A stretch of DNA of 64,000 nt from Actinomycetes bacterium (GTDB taxonomy: Bacteria > Actinomycetota > Actinomycetes > Actinomycetales > Microbacteriaceae): NCBI GenBank assembly GCA_029779645.1, contig JAKPAC010000012.1:124001-188000 (forward strand). The letters are read 5' to 3'. Position 1 is the stretch's first letter, and the number at the start of each line of letters is the position of its first letter. Of the stretch, positions 32,199 through 40,907 are shown piece after piece. The position numbers were made by a program, and so were the translations under genes. Below the pieces are notes generated by a model. It was given only the letters and a program-made list of their open reading frames with translations, made no database searches and was not told the origin of the DNA.

Positions 32199-33164
32199 GT
32201 GCGCAAGCTCCCTCTTCTTCTCGCCGCCCTCGGCGCCTCGGCCCTCGTGCTCGCGGGCTGCTCCGCCTCGACCCCCGAGCCCTTCGCGGCCGGGTGCGAC
32301 ACGCTCGCGGTCAGCGACCCGAGCGTGACCGACCTCGTCACGGTGAAGGGAGAGTTCGGCGTCGCCCCGAAGGTGACGATGTACAGCCCGTTCGTCACCG
32401 AGCAGACGGTGCACTCCGTCGTCGAGGCCGGCCACGGCCGCGTGATCGACACCCCCAACCAGCTCGTGAGCCTCGACATGGCGCTCTACAGCGGCACGAC
32501 CGGCGCCCAGCTGGTCACCTCCGTGTTCGGCGACGCGAATCCGGCCAAGCCGATCGCCCTCTCGAGCTGGGGAGAGACGTTCGAGGGGCTCCAGCGTGGC
32601 CTGATGTGCGCGACCGAGGGATCGCGCGTGATCGTCGCAATGCCCAGCGATGACGTCGCGGGCGGCCAGGGCGTCGGCGCGCTGGGCATCGCCCCCGGCG
32701 AGTCGATCGTCGCCGTGGTCGACGTGCGCGACGTGTTCCGCTCGAAGGCCGATGGCGCCGACCAGTTCGTCGCCGGCCACGGCCTGCCGACCGTCGTCCG
32801 CGCGGCCGACGGGCAGCCCGGCGTCACCATTCCGGTCGGCGCACCGCCGAGCGAGTTCGTCGCCAGGACGCTCAAGCTCGGCGATGGCGACACCGTGCAG
32901 GCGGGCGACACCGTGATCGTGCAGTACACCGGGCTCACCTGGAACGAGCGCGCCGTGTTCGACTCGTCGTGGTCGGGGCCGGCGCGCGAGATGTCGCTCG
33001 ACGGCGTGATCCCGGGCTTCGCGCAGGCGCTCGAAGGCCAGACGGTCGGCTCGCAGGTGCTCGCCGTGATTCCGCCGGAGCTCGGCTACGGCGACCAGGG
33101 CACCCCCAAGATTCCCGCGAACTCAACGCTCGTGTTTGTGGTCGACATCCTCGGGATCGGCTGA
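32199..33164 (+). CDS. FKBP-type peptidyl-prolyl isomerase lipoprotein
   Basis: 321 residues. A short basic start and hydrophobic segment end in the lipobox LVLAGC (lipidated Cys21), so the mature protein should be anchored on the outer face of the membrane. The C-terminal FKBP domain (about 225-321) has the family core VIVQYTGLTW, FDSSW, GVIPGFAQALEGQTVGSQ and PPELGYGD. The region 45-200 looks like a second, degenerate FKBP-like half. It probably helps fold exported proteins. It sits between trmI and pafB, where the proteasome cluster would normally be. Confidence 0.87.
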   Translation: MRKLPLLLAALGASALVLAGCSASTPEPFAAGCDTLAVSDPSVTDLVTVKGEFGVAPKVTMYSPFVTEQTVHSVVEAGHGRVIDTPNQLVSLDMALYSGTTGAQLVTSVFGDANPAKPIALSSWGETFEGLQRGLMCATEGSRVIVAMPSDDVAGGQGVGALGIAPGESIVAVVDVRDVFRSKADGADQFVAGHGLPTVVRAADGQPGVTIPVGAPPSEFVARTLKLGDGDTVQAGDTVIVQYTGLTWNERAVFDSSWSGPAREMSLDGVIPGFAQALEGQTVGSQVLAVIPPELGYGDQGTPKIPANSTLVFVVDILGIG

Positions 33165-33173
33165 GCCCACCCC

Positions 33174-33179
33174 TAGGAT
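33174..33179 (+). promoter_or_regulatory. leaderless-type -10 box for pafB
   Basis: TAGGAT, six bases, GTG 33186. Confidence 0.6.
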
Positions 33180-33185
33180 GGGGCC

Positions 33186-34208
33186 GTGTCCGCAGCATCC
33201 GTGCGCCCGGAAGAGCGCCAACTCAATCTGGTGCTGGCCCTCGTCGCCACCCCCAACGGCCTGAGCAAGGAGCAGATCCTGCGCAGCGTTCAGGGCTACG
33301 CCGAGCGCGCCGGCGGTGACCGCCGTGCCCTTGAGAAGATGTTCGAGCGCGACAAGCAGGATCTGCGCGAGGCCGGCATCCCGATCCTCACGCTCGGCGC
33401 GTTCGACGATCCCGACAACAATCAGGACTCGCGGTACACGATTCCCAAGACCGAGTACGAGCTGCCGGACGACATCACCTTCTCGCCGGCCGAGATCGCG
33501 CTGCTCAACCTCGCCGCCGCCGTGTGGAGTCAGGGCTCGCTCTCGGGTGCGGCGCAGAGCGCGCTGATGAAGATCCGCTCGCTCGGGATCGACGTCGACG
33601 AGCCGATCCTCGGCTTCGCCCCGCGCGTCAGCCTGCGCGATCCGGCGTTCGACGCGCTGCGCACCGCGAACGAGAAGGCACTGCTCGTGCGGTTCGCGTA
33701 TCTGCGACCGGGGGATGCCGCGGCCGCCATGCGCACGGTCGAGCCGCACGCGCTGCTGGAATACGAGGGCCGCTGGCATCTGTTCGGGCTCGATCACGAT
33801 CGCGGCGCGGAGCGCACGTTCCTGCTGTCGAGAATCAGCGGCGCGGTGACGATCACGGACGCGCAGTTTCCGCCCGTGCGCCGCGATGGCGCGGCGGCAC
33901 GCGCGCGGGCGGCGCTCGACGCGCTGGCTGCGAGCCAGCACGCCGTCGTCGAGGTGACGCCGAGCTCGGAGGCCGCGCTGCGGCTCGGCCGGCGCGGGCG
34001 CATCGACGACGGCGTGCTGCACCTGCCGTTCGTCGACGCCCACGTGCTCGCCGACGAGCTCGCCTCGTTCGGCCCCGAGGTGCTCGTGCGCGAGCCGGCC
34101 GAGCTGCGCGAGCTCGTGATCGCGCAGCTCACGCGCGTGCGCGACGCGCACATGGGCCCAGCGCCGCTCGCGCCCGCGGCCGTCGCGGCGCGGGGGGCCG
34201 CCGCATGA
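33186..34208 (+). CDS. pafB: WYL-domain regulator PafB
   Basis: A 340-residue transcription factor with an N-terminal winged helix-turn-helix, a central WYL domain (ligand-sensing SH3-like fold, about residues 140-230) and a C-terminal extension. With PafC it forms the PafBC activator that drives LexA-independent DNA-damage genes in mycobacteria, probably sensing single-stranded DNA. It is named for linkage to pafA (proteasome accessory factor), which is not here. GTG 33186 is six bases after TAGGAT. The stop overlaps pafC (ATGA), consistent with a heterodimer made in equal amounts. Confidence 0.87.
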   Translation: MSAASVRPEERQLNLVLALVATPNGLSKEQILRSVQGYAERAGGDRRALEKMFERDKQDLREAGIPILTLGAFDDPDNNQDSRYTIPKTEYELPDDITFSPAEIALLNLAAAVWSQGSLSGAAQSALMKIRSLGIDVDEPILGFAPRVSLRDPAFDALRTANEKALLVRFAYLRPGDAAAAMRTVEPHALLEYEGRWHLFGLDHDRGAERTFLLSRISGAVTITDAQFPPVRRDGAAARARAALDALAASQHAVVEVTPSSEAALRLGRRGRIDDGVLHLPFVDAHVLADELASFGPEVLVREPAELRELVIAQLTRVRDAHMGPAPLAPAAVAARGAAA

Positions 34209-35167
34209 CCGGCCGGCAGCGTCCGCTGCTCGCCGGCGATCGACTCACCCTCATGCTCACGCTCGTGCCGTACCTCATCGAGAAGGGGCCGGTGTCGGTG
34301 GCGGATGCCGCGGCCGACTTCGGCGTGGCACCCGCCGAGATGCGGCGCGGCATCAAGGTGATCGCCGTCTCCGGCGTTCCGGGCGACGGCGGCCTGTACC
34401 TGCACAACGATCTGTTCGACATCGACTGGGACGCGCTCGAGGAGCGTGACGAGATCGTCCTGCTCACGCACGTCGCGATCGACCGGTCGCCGCGCTTCAC
34501 CTCCCGCGAGGCATCTGCGCTGATCGCCGGGCTCATGGCCGCCAGCGGCGTTCCCGGCGTGAACGAGCGCGGCGAGGTGGCGAGCCTCGTGCAGAAGCTC
34601 GCGCACGGCGCGGTGGAGGCGCCGGCCGAGCTGGCGATCGCCGTGGGCCAGGTCGACGCGCTGCAGGCGCGCATCGCCGACGCGGTCGCGAGCGGCGTGC
34701 AGCTTCGCTTCGACTACCGTCCCCTCGACGGCCCGGTCGAGCGGCGCACGGTCGACCCCGTGCGCGCGTTCTCGAGCGACACCAGCTGGTACCTTCGGGG
34801 CTGGTGCCACACCCGCCGGGCCGAGCGAACCTTCTTGTTCGACCGGATCACCGACCTCGAGGTGACCGAGATTCCCGCCGCCGTGCACGAGCCGAGCGAG
34901 GGCGGGCTGTTCGAGCCGTCCGGCGACGACGTCACCGTCACCGTGTGCTTCGACCAGACGCTCACCCCGCTCCTGGGCGCCTACCTCGACGGGGCGAAGG
35001 TCAGCACGGCCGCCGGCGTGTCGACCGCAGTCGTGCGGGTCGCGCACCTGCACAGCCTCAAGCGGCTCGCCGCGCGGATGGGCGGACTCCTCGTGGTGCT
35101 GGACCCGCCCGAGGCGCGGCGCGTGGTGGCCGAATGGGCCGCCGCCGGCCTTGCCCGCTACGACTGA
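34205..35167 (+). CDS. pafC: WYL-domain regulator PafC
   Basis: 320 residues, paralogous to PafB: a helix-turn-helix region at about residues 10-60, the WYL domain with the characteristic LRFDYRPL strand and WYLRGWCHTRRAERTFLFDRI, and a C-terminal WCX-type extension ending in VLDPPEARRVVAEW. It is the partner of PafB in the DNA-damage activator. The ATG overlaps the pafB stop by four bases. It is followed by tatA with its own promoter-like TACACT box. Motif content and pairing make the identification firm. Confidence 0.87.
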   Translation: MTGRQRPLLAGDRLTLMLTLVPYLIEKGPVSVADAAADFGVAPAEMRRGIKVIAVSGVPGDGGLYLHNDLFDIDWDALEERDEIVLLTHVAIDRSPRFTSREASALIAGLMAASGVPGVNERGEVASLVQKLAHGAVEAPAELAIAVGQVDALQARIADAVASGVQLRFDYRPLDGPVERRTVDPVRAFSSDTSWYLRGWCHTRRAERTFLFDRITDLEVTEIPAAVHEPSEGGLFEPSGDDVTVTVCFDQTLTPLLGAYLDGAKVSTAAGVSTAVVRVAHLHSLKRLAARMGGLLVVLDPPEARRVVAEWAAAGLARYD

Positions 35168-35196
35168 GCGTTCAGGCAAGACCGATCAATGCGGGT

Positions 35197-35202
35197 TACA
35201 CT
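35197..35202 (+). promoter_or_regulatory. candidate -10 box for tatA-tatC-helY
   Basis: TACACT, preceded by TTCAGG at 35171-35176 as a weak -35 (20-base spacing). The predicted start near 35209 gives a 26-base leader before ATG 35235. Confidence 0.5.
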
Positions 35203-35234
35203 GGAGATCCAGACCCCTACGCGACGGAGATCTC

Positions 35235-35504
35235 ATGTTTGGCAACGCATTCCAAGGATGGCACCTGCTGATCATCCTCGTCGTCATCCTGCTCCTGTTC
35301 GGCGCTGCGAAGCTGCCGGCGCTCGCGAAGAGCATGGGGCAGTCGGCTCGCGTCTTCAAGGGCGAGATGAAGGCCATGAAGAACGACGATGAGGCGGATG
35401 CCGCGGCCAAGGCCGCGTCGGCTGCCACCGACACCACCGTCGACGGCGGCACGACTTCATCGGAAGCGGCGCCCGTACAGCGCTCCACCGACCCCGCGGC
35501 ATAG
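35235..35504 (+). CDS. tatA: Sec-independent translocase subunit TatA
   Basis: 89 residues: one N-terminal membrane helix (about 8-23, ILVVILLLFGAAKLPALA), the F-G hinge followed by an amphipathic helix (about 24-45), and a polar Ala/Asp/Thr-rich tail. TatA oligomers form the pore-like element of the twin-arginine system, which exports folded proteins such as the Tat-signal phosphoesterase at 11.7-13.5 kb. The start is ATG 35235. tatC follows after six bases. Single-helix architecture and operon context make the call secure; TatB is not seen here. Confidence 0.93.
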   Translation: MFGNAFQGWHLLIILVVILLLFGAAKLPALAKSMGQSARVFKGEMKAMKNDDEADAAAKAASAATDTTVDGGTTSSEAAPVQRSTDPAA

Positions 35505-35510
35505 TCGGCG

Positions 35511-36332
35511 GTGACCACCGCTGATGCCGGGCGGGCGACACCCCGCGCCGGCAAGAGTCGCGAGCGGCGCATGTCGCTCGGCGCACACCTGCTTGAGCTT
35601 CGCCGCAGGTTTCTGATCTCGGCCGCCGCCCTGGTGGTGGGCATGATCATCGCATTCTTCATCGCCGACCCGATCATCGAGTTGCTCACCGAGCCGATCC
35701 GCGAGATCGCCGATCGCCGCGGCATCCCCAACAGCGCGCTGCTGAACTTCGGAACGATCACCGGCGGGTTCGACTTCCGGCTGCGGATGGCGTTCTCGAT
35801 CGGCATCTTCATCGCCGCGCCCATGCTGCTCTACCAGGTCTGGGCGTTCATCATGCCCGGGCTGACACGCCGCGAGATGAAGTACACGCTCGGCTTTCTC
35901 GCGGCCGCCATCCCGCTCTTCTTCGCCGGATGCGCCGCGGGCTGGTTCGTGATGCCCAACATCATCGAGCTCATGTCGACGTTCGTGCCCGAGGGCGGGG
36001 TGAACTTCTTCGAGTACAAGGAGTACTACGACTTCATCTTCAAGCTCCTCCTCGTGCTCGGCGTCGCGTTCGTCCTCCCCGTGCTGCTGGTGATGCTGAA
36101 CCTCGCGGGCATGATGAGCGGCAAGGCGATCCTCAAGGCCTGGCGCTGGGCGATCCTCGCGATCACGCTGTTCACCGCCATGGCCACGCCGGCCGCCGAC
36201 ATCGTCTCGATGTTCCTGCTCGCGATCCCCATGGTCGTGCTCTACTTCGCGGCGGTGCTCATCGCGATGATCAATGACCGGCGCGTCGCCAAGCGCCGAG
36301 CCGCGGATCCGGTGCTCGGGAGCCTGTCGTGA
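35511..36332 (+). CDS. tatC: Sec-independent translocase subunit TatC
   Basis: A 273-residue polytopic protein with six hydrophobic helices. The N-terminal cytoplasmic motif MSLGAHLLELRRRF and the YQVWAFIMPGL segment after the second helix are the signal-peptide-recognition features of TatC. It binds twin-arginine signals and recruits TatA. The first 20 residues before the conserved MSLGAHL start are variable; GTG 35511 is the likely start. Its stop overlaps the helY start (GTGA). The order pafB-pafC-tatA-tatC-helY is the same as in mycobacteria. Confidence 0.93.
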   Translation: MTTADAGRATPRAGKSRERRMSLGAHLLELRRRFLISAAALVVGMIIAFFIADPIIELLTEPIREIADRRGIPNSALLNFGTITGGFDFRLRMAFSIGIFIAAPMLLYQVWAFIMPGLTRREMKYTLGFLAAAIPLFFAGCAAGWFVMPNIIELMSTFVPEGGVNFFEYKEYYDFIFKLLLVLGVAFVLPVLLVMLNLAGMMSGKAILKAWRWAILAITLFTAMATPAADIVSMFLLAIPMVVLYFAAVLIAMINDRRVAKRRAADPVLGSLS

Positions 36333-38752
36333 CCGCCGCGGCGGGCGAGAGCCCCGCGGAGCGATTCGCGGCCGCACGCGCCGCGCAGCGGCACCCCCAG
36401 ACCGCCGTCTTCGCGGCGAATCAGCGGTTCGAACTCGACCCGTTCCAGCTCGAGGGATGCTTCGCGCTCGAGGAGGGCCGAAGCGTGCTGGTGGCCGCCC
36501 CCACCGGCGCCGGCAAGACGATCGTCGGCGAGTTCGCGGTGCACCTGGCCATGACCGGGGCCCGCGACAAGGTCTTCTACACGACGCCGATCAAGGCGCT
36601 CAGCAACCAGAAGTTTCACGAGCTGACCCAGGTGTACGGTGCCGACCAGGTGGGGCTGCTCACGGGCGACACCAACATCAACGGCGGCGCGCGCATCGTG
36701 GTGATGACCACCGAGGTGCTCCGCAACATGCTCTACGCCGACTCGCCGGCGCTGGCCGAGCTGCGCTTCGTGATCATGGACGAGGTGCACTACCTCGCCG
36801 ATCGCTTCCGCGGCGCGGTCTGGGAGGAGGTGCTGATCCACCTGCCGCGCGCCGTCAGGCTCGTCGCGCTGAGCGCCACCGTCTCCAACGCGGAGGAGTT
36901 CGGCGACTGGCTGCAGGAGGTGCGCGGCGACACCGCCGTCGTCGTCTCGGAGGTTCGGCCAGTCCCGCTCGATCAGCATGTCTACCTGCGCGGCGAGCTC
37001 GTGCCGCTGTTCGACTCGCACGGGGGCGGGGGCGTCAACCGTGACCTGCTGCGCCTGCGCCAGGGCGAGGGCGGCGCCCGGGGCCGGGGCCGGGGGCGGA
37101 ACGGCTCGCGGCGCGAGCAGCAGCGGCCGCCGGCTCGGCCCACGCGCGTCGACCGCGCGCACGTCGTCGACCTGCTCGATCGCACGAACCTGCTGCCCGC
37201 GATCTTCTTCATCTTCTCTCGCGCGGGCTGCGAGGCGGCGGTGCAGCAGGTGCGCCGCTCGGGGCTGCGCCTGACCACCGCCGAGGAGCGAGACGAGATC
37301 CGCTGGATCGTCGACGAGCGCTGCCGGACGCTGCGCGACGAAGACCTCGACGTGCTGGGGTACTGGCAGTGGCGCGACAACCTCGAGCGGGGGATCGCCG
37401 CACACCACGCCGGCCTCCTGCCCGCGTTCAAGGAGGTGGTCGAGGAGCTCTTCCAGCGCAAGCTCGTCAAGGCCGTATTCGCCACCGAGACCCTCGCCCT
37501 CGGCATCAACATGCCCGCGCGCACCGTCGTGCTCGAGAAGCTCGAGAAGTTCAACGGCGAGGCGCGCGTGCCCATCACGCCGGGGGAGTACACCCAGCTC
37601 ACCGGGCGCGCCGGACGACGCGGCATCGACGTCGAGGGTCACGCCGTGATCCAGTGGCACGACTCGCTCGACCCGGAGGCCGTGGCATCCCTCGCCTCGA
37701 AGCGCACGTACCCGCTCAACTCGAGCTTCCGCCCCACCTACAACATGGCCGTGAACCTGATCGACCAGTTCGGGCGCGTGCGCGCACGCCAGATTCTCGA
37801 GTCGTCGTTCGCGCAGTTTCAGGCCGACCGCGCGGTCGTCGGCCTGGCGCGGCGTGTGCGCGAGCAGGAGACCTCGCTCGAGGGCTACGCCACCGCGATG
37901 ACGTGCCACCTCGGCGACTTCGGCGAGTACTCGGGCATGCGCCGCGAGCTGAGCGATCTCGAGAAGCTGAACCGCCGCGACGTCACCGCCGGACGCGCCA
38001 CCCGAGACGCGCGTCTCGCCCAGATCACCTCGCTGCGAAAGCGCCTCTCGCGGCACGCCTGTGACAAGTGCCCCGATCGCGAGCAGCACGCGCGCTGGGC
38101 GGAGCGGTACTGGAAGCTGCGGCGCGAGACCGACAGGCTGCGCCGCCAGATCGAGGGACGCACCGGCACCGTCGCGCGCGTGTTCGACCGCGTGCTCGAC
38201 GTGCTGCGCGCCCTCGACTATGTGCGCATCGATGAGCACGGCGAGGCGAGCCTCACCGCGGCGGGCCGCACCATGCGCCGCATCTACGGCGAGCGCGACC
38301 TGCTGGTGGCCGAGTCGCTGCGCCTCGGGCTCTGGAACGACCTCGATGCCGCGGGCCTCGCCGCGCTCGCGAGCTGCCTCGTCTACGAGCCGCGACGCGA
38401 CGAGTCGGCGGGCGAGCACGGGCTCCCGCGCGGCCGGTTCCGCACCGCGCTCGATGCGACCGGCGAGCTCTGGGCGCGCCTCGACGACCTCGAGCGCGAC
38501 AACCGGCTGCCCGGCTCCGAGCCCCTCGCGCCGGGACTCGCGGCGGCCATGCAGGCGTGGTCGCGCGGCGCCGACCTCGACCGCGTGCTGACGCAGGCAG
38601 ACATGGCCGCCGGCGATTTCGTGCGCGTGACCAAGCAGACCATCGACCTGCTCGACCAGCTCTCGATCGTCGCCGACGGCGAGGTCGGCCGCACCGCGCG
38701 CCAGGCGCTCGACTCGGTACGGCGCGGCATCGTGTCGTACAGCACGGCGTGA
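36329..38752 (+). CDS. helY: Ski2/Mtr4-like RNA helicase HelY
   Basis: An 807-residue superfamily 2 helicase. Walker A APTGAGKT (about 58-65), DEVHY motif II, SATVSN motif III, and second-domain motifs ETLALGINMPARTVV and QLTGRAGRRGID are intact. Between about residues 235 and 275 there is a Gly/Arg-rich insertion between the RecA domains. The C-terminal half has the arch-like and helical region of Ski2/Mtr4 proteins, including a CDKC cysteine pair. It probably unwinds RNA for degradation or processing. GTG 36329 overlaps tatC; the stop overlaps lnt (GTGA). Confidence 0.88.
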   Translation: MTAAAGESPAERFAAARAAQRHPQTAVFAANQRFELDPFQLEGCFALEEGRSVLVAAPTGAGKTIVGEFAVHLAMTGARDKVFYTTPIKALSNQKFHELTQVYGADQVGLLTGDTNINGGARIVVMTTEVLRNMLYADSPALAELRFVIMDEVHYLADRFRGAVWEEVLIHLPRAVRLVALSATVSNAEEFGDWLQEVRGDTAVVVSEVRPVPLDQHVYLRGELVPLFDSHGGGGVNRDLLRLRQGEGGARGRGRGRNGSRREQQRPPARPTRVDRAHVVDLLDRTNLLPAIFFIFSRAGCEAAVQQVRRSGLRLTTAEERDEIRWIVDERCRTLRDEDLDVLGYWQWRDNLERGIAAHHAGLLPAFKEVVEELFQRKLVKAVFATETLALGINMPARTVVLEKLEKFNGEARVPITPGEYTQLTGRAGRRGIDVEGHAVIQWHDSLDPEAVASLASKRTYPLNSSFRPTYNMAVNLIDQFGRVRARQILESSFAQFQADRAVVGLARRVREQETSLEGYATAMTCHLGDFGEYSGMRRELSDLEKLNRRDVTAGRATRDARLAQITSLRKRLSRHACDKCPDREQHARWAERYWKLRRETDRLRRQIEGRTGTVARVFDRVLDVLRALDYVRIDEHGEASLTAAGRTMRRIYGERDLLVAESLRLGLWNDLDAAGLAALASCLVYEPRRDESAGEHGLPRGRFRTALDATGELWARLDDLERDNRLPGSEPLAPGLAAAMQAWSRGADLDRVLTQADMAAGDFVRVTKQTIDLLDQLSIVADGEVGRTARQALDSVRRGIVSYSTA

Positions 38753-40326
38753 GCCGCCCCGGGCCCGGGGCCGCACCGGCCCCTCGTGTGCGCGCAGAGC
38801 CCGTCGTGCCGTTCTCCGTCGCGATCTTCGCGGCGGCGGCATCCGGCTTCGTCACCGACCTCGCGTTCCCGGATGTCGGCATCTGGCCGCTCGTGTTCCC
38901 GGGCATCGCGCTCATGCTGCTCGCGCTCATCGGCCGCGGCGTCTGGGGCTCGCTCGCGCTCGGCCTCGTGGGCGGCCTCTCGTTCTTCCTCATCCACCTG
39001 GCGTTCGTGGCGCGCTATCTCGGCCCCGTGCCGTGGATCGCGCTCGCGGTGCTGGAGGCGCTCATCTTCGCCCTCGGCGCTGTCGGCATCGCGCTCGCGT
39101 ACCGCTGGATGCCGCGGCCCCGCCCGGCGAGCAGGCTCATTCTGCTGCCGGCCCTCGTCGCCGCGATCTGGGTCACGCGCGAGAGCATCGCCGGAATGCT
39201 CCCGTATGGCGGCTTTCCGTGGGGCCGTGCCGGGCTCAGCCAGTCGGCGAGCCCGCTCGCCGATCTCGCCTCGTGGATCGGCATCTCGGGGTTGTCGTTC
39301 GTGATCGTGGCCATCGCCGCCTCGGCGATCGAGTGGTTCCGCATGCGCGCGTGGGCCACCCCGCGCACAGCCGCGCTCTCGGCGGTGCCCGCGCTCGGCG
39401 CGCTCATCGTCGCGGTGCTGATCCCGCAGTGGGCCACGACGCCCGCCGGAAGCATCACCGTCGCGACCGTGCAGGGCAACGGTCCGGCCGGATACTTCGA
39501 TCCGCGGGGCCCGGGCGATGTGCTGGCCGCGCAGCTTGCGGCGACCGCCCCGCTGCGCCGAAGCGAGGGCATCGACGTGCTGGTGTGGCCCGAGGGCAGC
39601 GTCGACATCGACCCGCTCCGCAGCGCGGCGGTGGCCCGCACGCTCGACTCCCTCGCACGCGATGTGGATGCGCCCATCCTGCTCAACGCGATCACGACGC
39701 GCGACGACGAGTACTTCAACACCTCGATGCTGTGGGAGCCGGGCCCCGGCGCGGTCGCCATGTACGACAAGCGCAACCCGGTGCCGTTCGGCGAGTACGT
39801 GCCCGATCGCGAATTCTTCGCCGCGCTCGCGCCGGAGCTGATCGGCCTGATCGGCCGCGACTACACCGCGGGCACGAACCCGCCCGTCTTCGACATCGAC
39901 GGCGCCCTCGTCGGGCTCGCGATCTGCTTCGACGTCATCTACGACCCGCTGATCTGGGAGGGCGCACGCGAGGGCGCGCAGCTGTTCCTCTTCCAGACCA
40001 ACAACGCCGACTTCCGCGACACCGACGAGAACCAGCAGCAGCTCGCGATCGCGCGCATGCGGGCGATCGAGACCGGGAGATCGGTGGTCAACAGCTCGAC
40101 GGTGGGCGCGAGCCAGGTCATCGCTCCCGACGGCACCACCCTCGACGCGCTGGAGGCAGACGTCGCGGGGCACATGGTGACCGAGGTCGAGCTGCGTGAC
40201 GGGCTGACCCCGGCGGTGGTGCTCGGAGGATGGGTGCCCGGCCTGCTCGCGCTCGGCGCGGGCGCCGGGCTCGCGATCGCGGGGTTGCGTCGTCGCGGCC
40301 GGTCGGCCGACGCTTCAGGCGCCTAG
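38749..40326 (+). CDS. lnt: apolipoprotein N-acyltransferase Lnt
   Basis: 525 residues. The N-terminal part has about six to seven membrane helices; the periplasmic-side nitrilase domain (about 235-480) carries the catalytic triad as Glu in WPEGS, Lys in YDKRNPVPFGEYVP and Cys in ICFDVIYDP. It adds the third acyl chain to the N-terminal cysteine of lipoproteins such as the FKBP lipoprotein in this window. In mycobacteria the orthologous domain lies next to rbpA, as here. GTG 38749 overlaps the helY stop. A terminator follows. Confidence 0.9.
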   Translation: MSRPGPGAAPAPRVRAEPVVPFSVAIFAAAASGFVTDLAFPDVGIWPLVFPGIALMLLALIGRGVWGSLALGLVGGLSFFLIHLAFVARYLGPVPWIALAVLEALIFALGAVGIALAYRWMPRPRPASRLILLPALVAAIWVTRESIAGMLPYGGFPWGRAGLSQSASPLADLASWIGISGLSFVIVAIAASAIEWFRMRAWATPRTAALSAVPALGALIVAVLIPQWATTPAGSITVATVQGNGPAGYFDPRGPGDVLAAQLAATAPLRRSEGIDVLVWPEGSVDIDPLRSAAVARTLDSLARDVDAPILLNAITTRDDEYFNTSMLWEPGPGAVAMYDKRNPVPFGEYVPDREFFAALAPELIGLIGRDYTAGTNPPVFDIDGALVGLAICFDVIYDPLIWEGAREGAQLFLFQTNNADFRDTDENQQQLAIARMRAIETGRSVVNSSTVGASQVIAPDGTTLDALEADVAGHMVTEVELRDGLTPAVVLGGWVPGLLALGAGAGLAIAGLRRRGRSADASGA

Positions 40327-40353
40327 GCGGTCACGCCTGCAGCGGAGACGAAA

Positions 40354-40383
40354 CACGCCGGCATCCTTGCGGATGCCGGCGTG
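40354..40383. terminator. bidirectional terminator between lnt and rbpA
   Basis: A perfect 13-bp stem (CACGCCGGCATCC, 40354-40366, with GGATGCCGGCGTG, 40371-40383) and a TTGC loop, between convergent genes. Confidence 0.82.
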
Positions 40384-40400
40384 ATCTGAAGCAGCGAACG

Positions 40401-40778
40401 CTATGCGCCGATCTTCATCTGCTTGGTTGCCGTGCCGCGACGGGCACGCAGGTATTCGAGACGCTCGTCGAGCAGCTCCTGGAGCTCCTCGCGCGTCCGA
40501 CGCTCGAGGAGCATGTCCCAGTGCGTGCGGGCCACCTTCTCGCCGCTGCGGTCGATGACCACGGGCGCGTCGTTGATCGTGAGCGCGGCCTCCGCGCCGC
40601 AGGTGCGGCACTCCCACGCGTCCGGTGCCTCGGCATCGGCCGCGAACATCACCATCGTCACTCGTTCGCACACCGTGCAGGTGTACGCGTGCTCCGTGCG
40701 CTCACTAAACACGACGCCGTCTTCGCTCTGTAGGCTCTGGGCGCCGAGTCGCATGCCGCGAAGGTTGCGATCTGCCAT
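40401..40778 (-). CDS. rbpA: RNA polymerase-binding protein RbpA
   Basis: A 125-residue actinobacterial transcription factor that binds RNA polymerase and the primary sigma factor, stabilising the open complex. The zinc knuckle cysteines are 34, 37, 57 and 60; the basic linker and the C-terminal sigma-interaction domain (THWDMLLERRTREELQELL) follow, and the N-terminal tail MADRNLRGMRLGAQS is the part that contacts the core enzyme. ATG 40778 follows GAGAGGAG. The upstream region combines a TATACC -10 with a pattern resembling a stress-sigma (SigR/SigH) promoter. Cytoplasmic, single gene. Confidence 0.94.
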   Translation of the reverse strand: MADRNLRGMRLGAQSLQSEDGVVFSERTEHAYTCTVCERVTMVMFAADAEAPDAWECRTCGAEAALTINDAPVVIDRSGEKVARTHWDMLLERRTREELQELLDERLEYLRARRGTATKQMKIGA

Positions 40779-40804
40779 GTTGTGGCTCCTCTCAGTCGTA
40801 TCCA

Positions 40805-40835
40805 GGTATAACGTCGCCGCCTGTGTGCTTCATCC
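40805..40835 (-). promoter_or_regulatory. rbpA promoter with possible SigR/SigH-type elements
   Basis: On the minus strand GGATG (40835-40831) is followed by 18 bases and GTT (40812-40810), close to the GGAAT-N18/19-GTT pattern of redox-stress sigma factors. TATACC (40810-40805) could serve the primary sigma factor. In Streptomyces rbpA is induced through SigR. The -35 match is imperfect. Confidence 0.4.
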
Positions 40836-40907
40836 GAAAGGCCCCATCGCGCCCAAGACTCACAGCAAACACTCAGGCGGCACGAACTCGGTGTGAGGTA
40901 TACGCGC

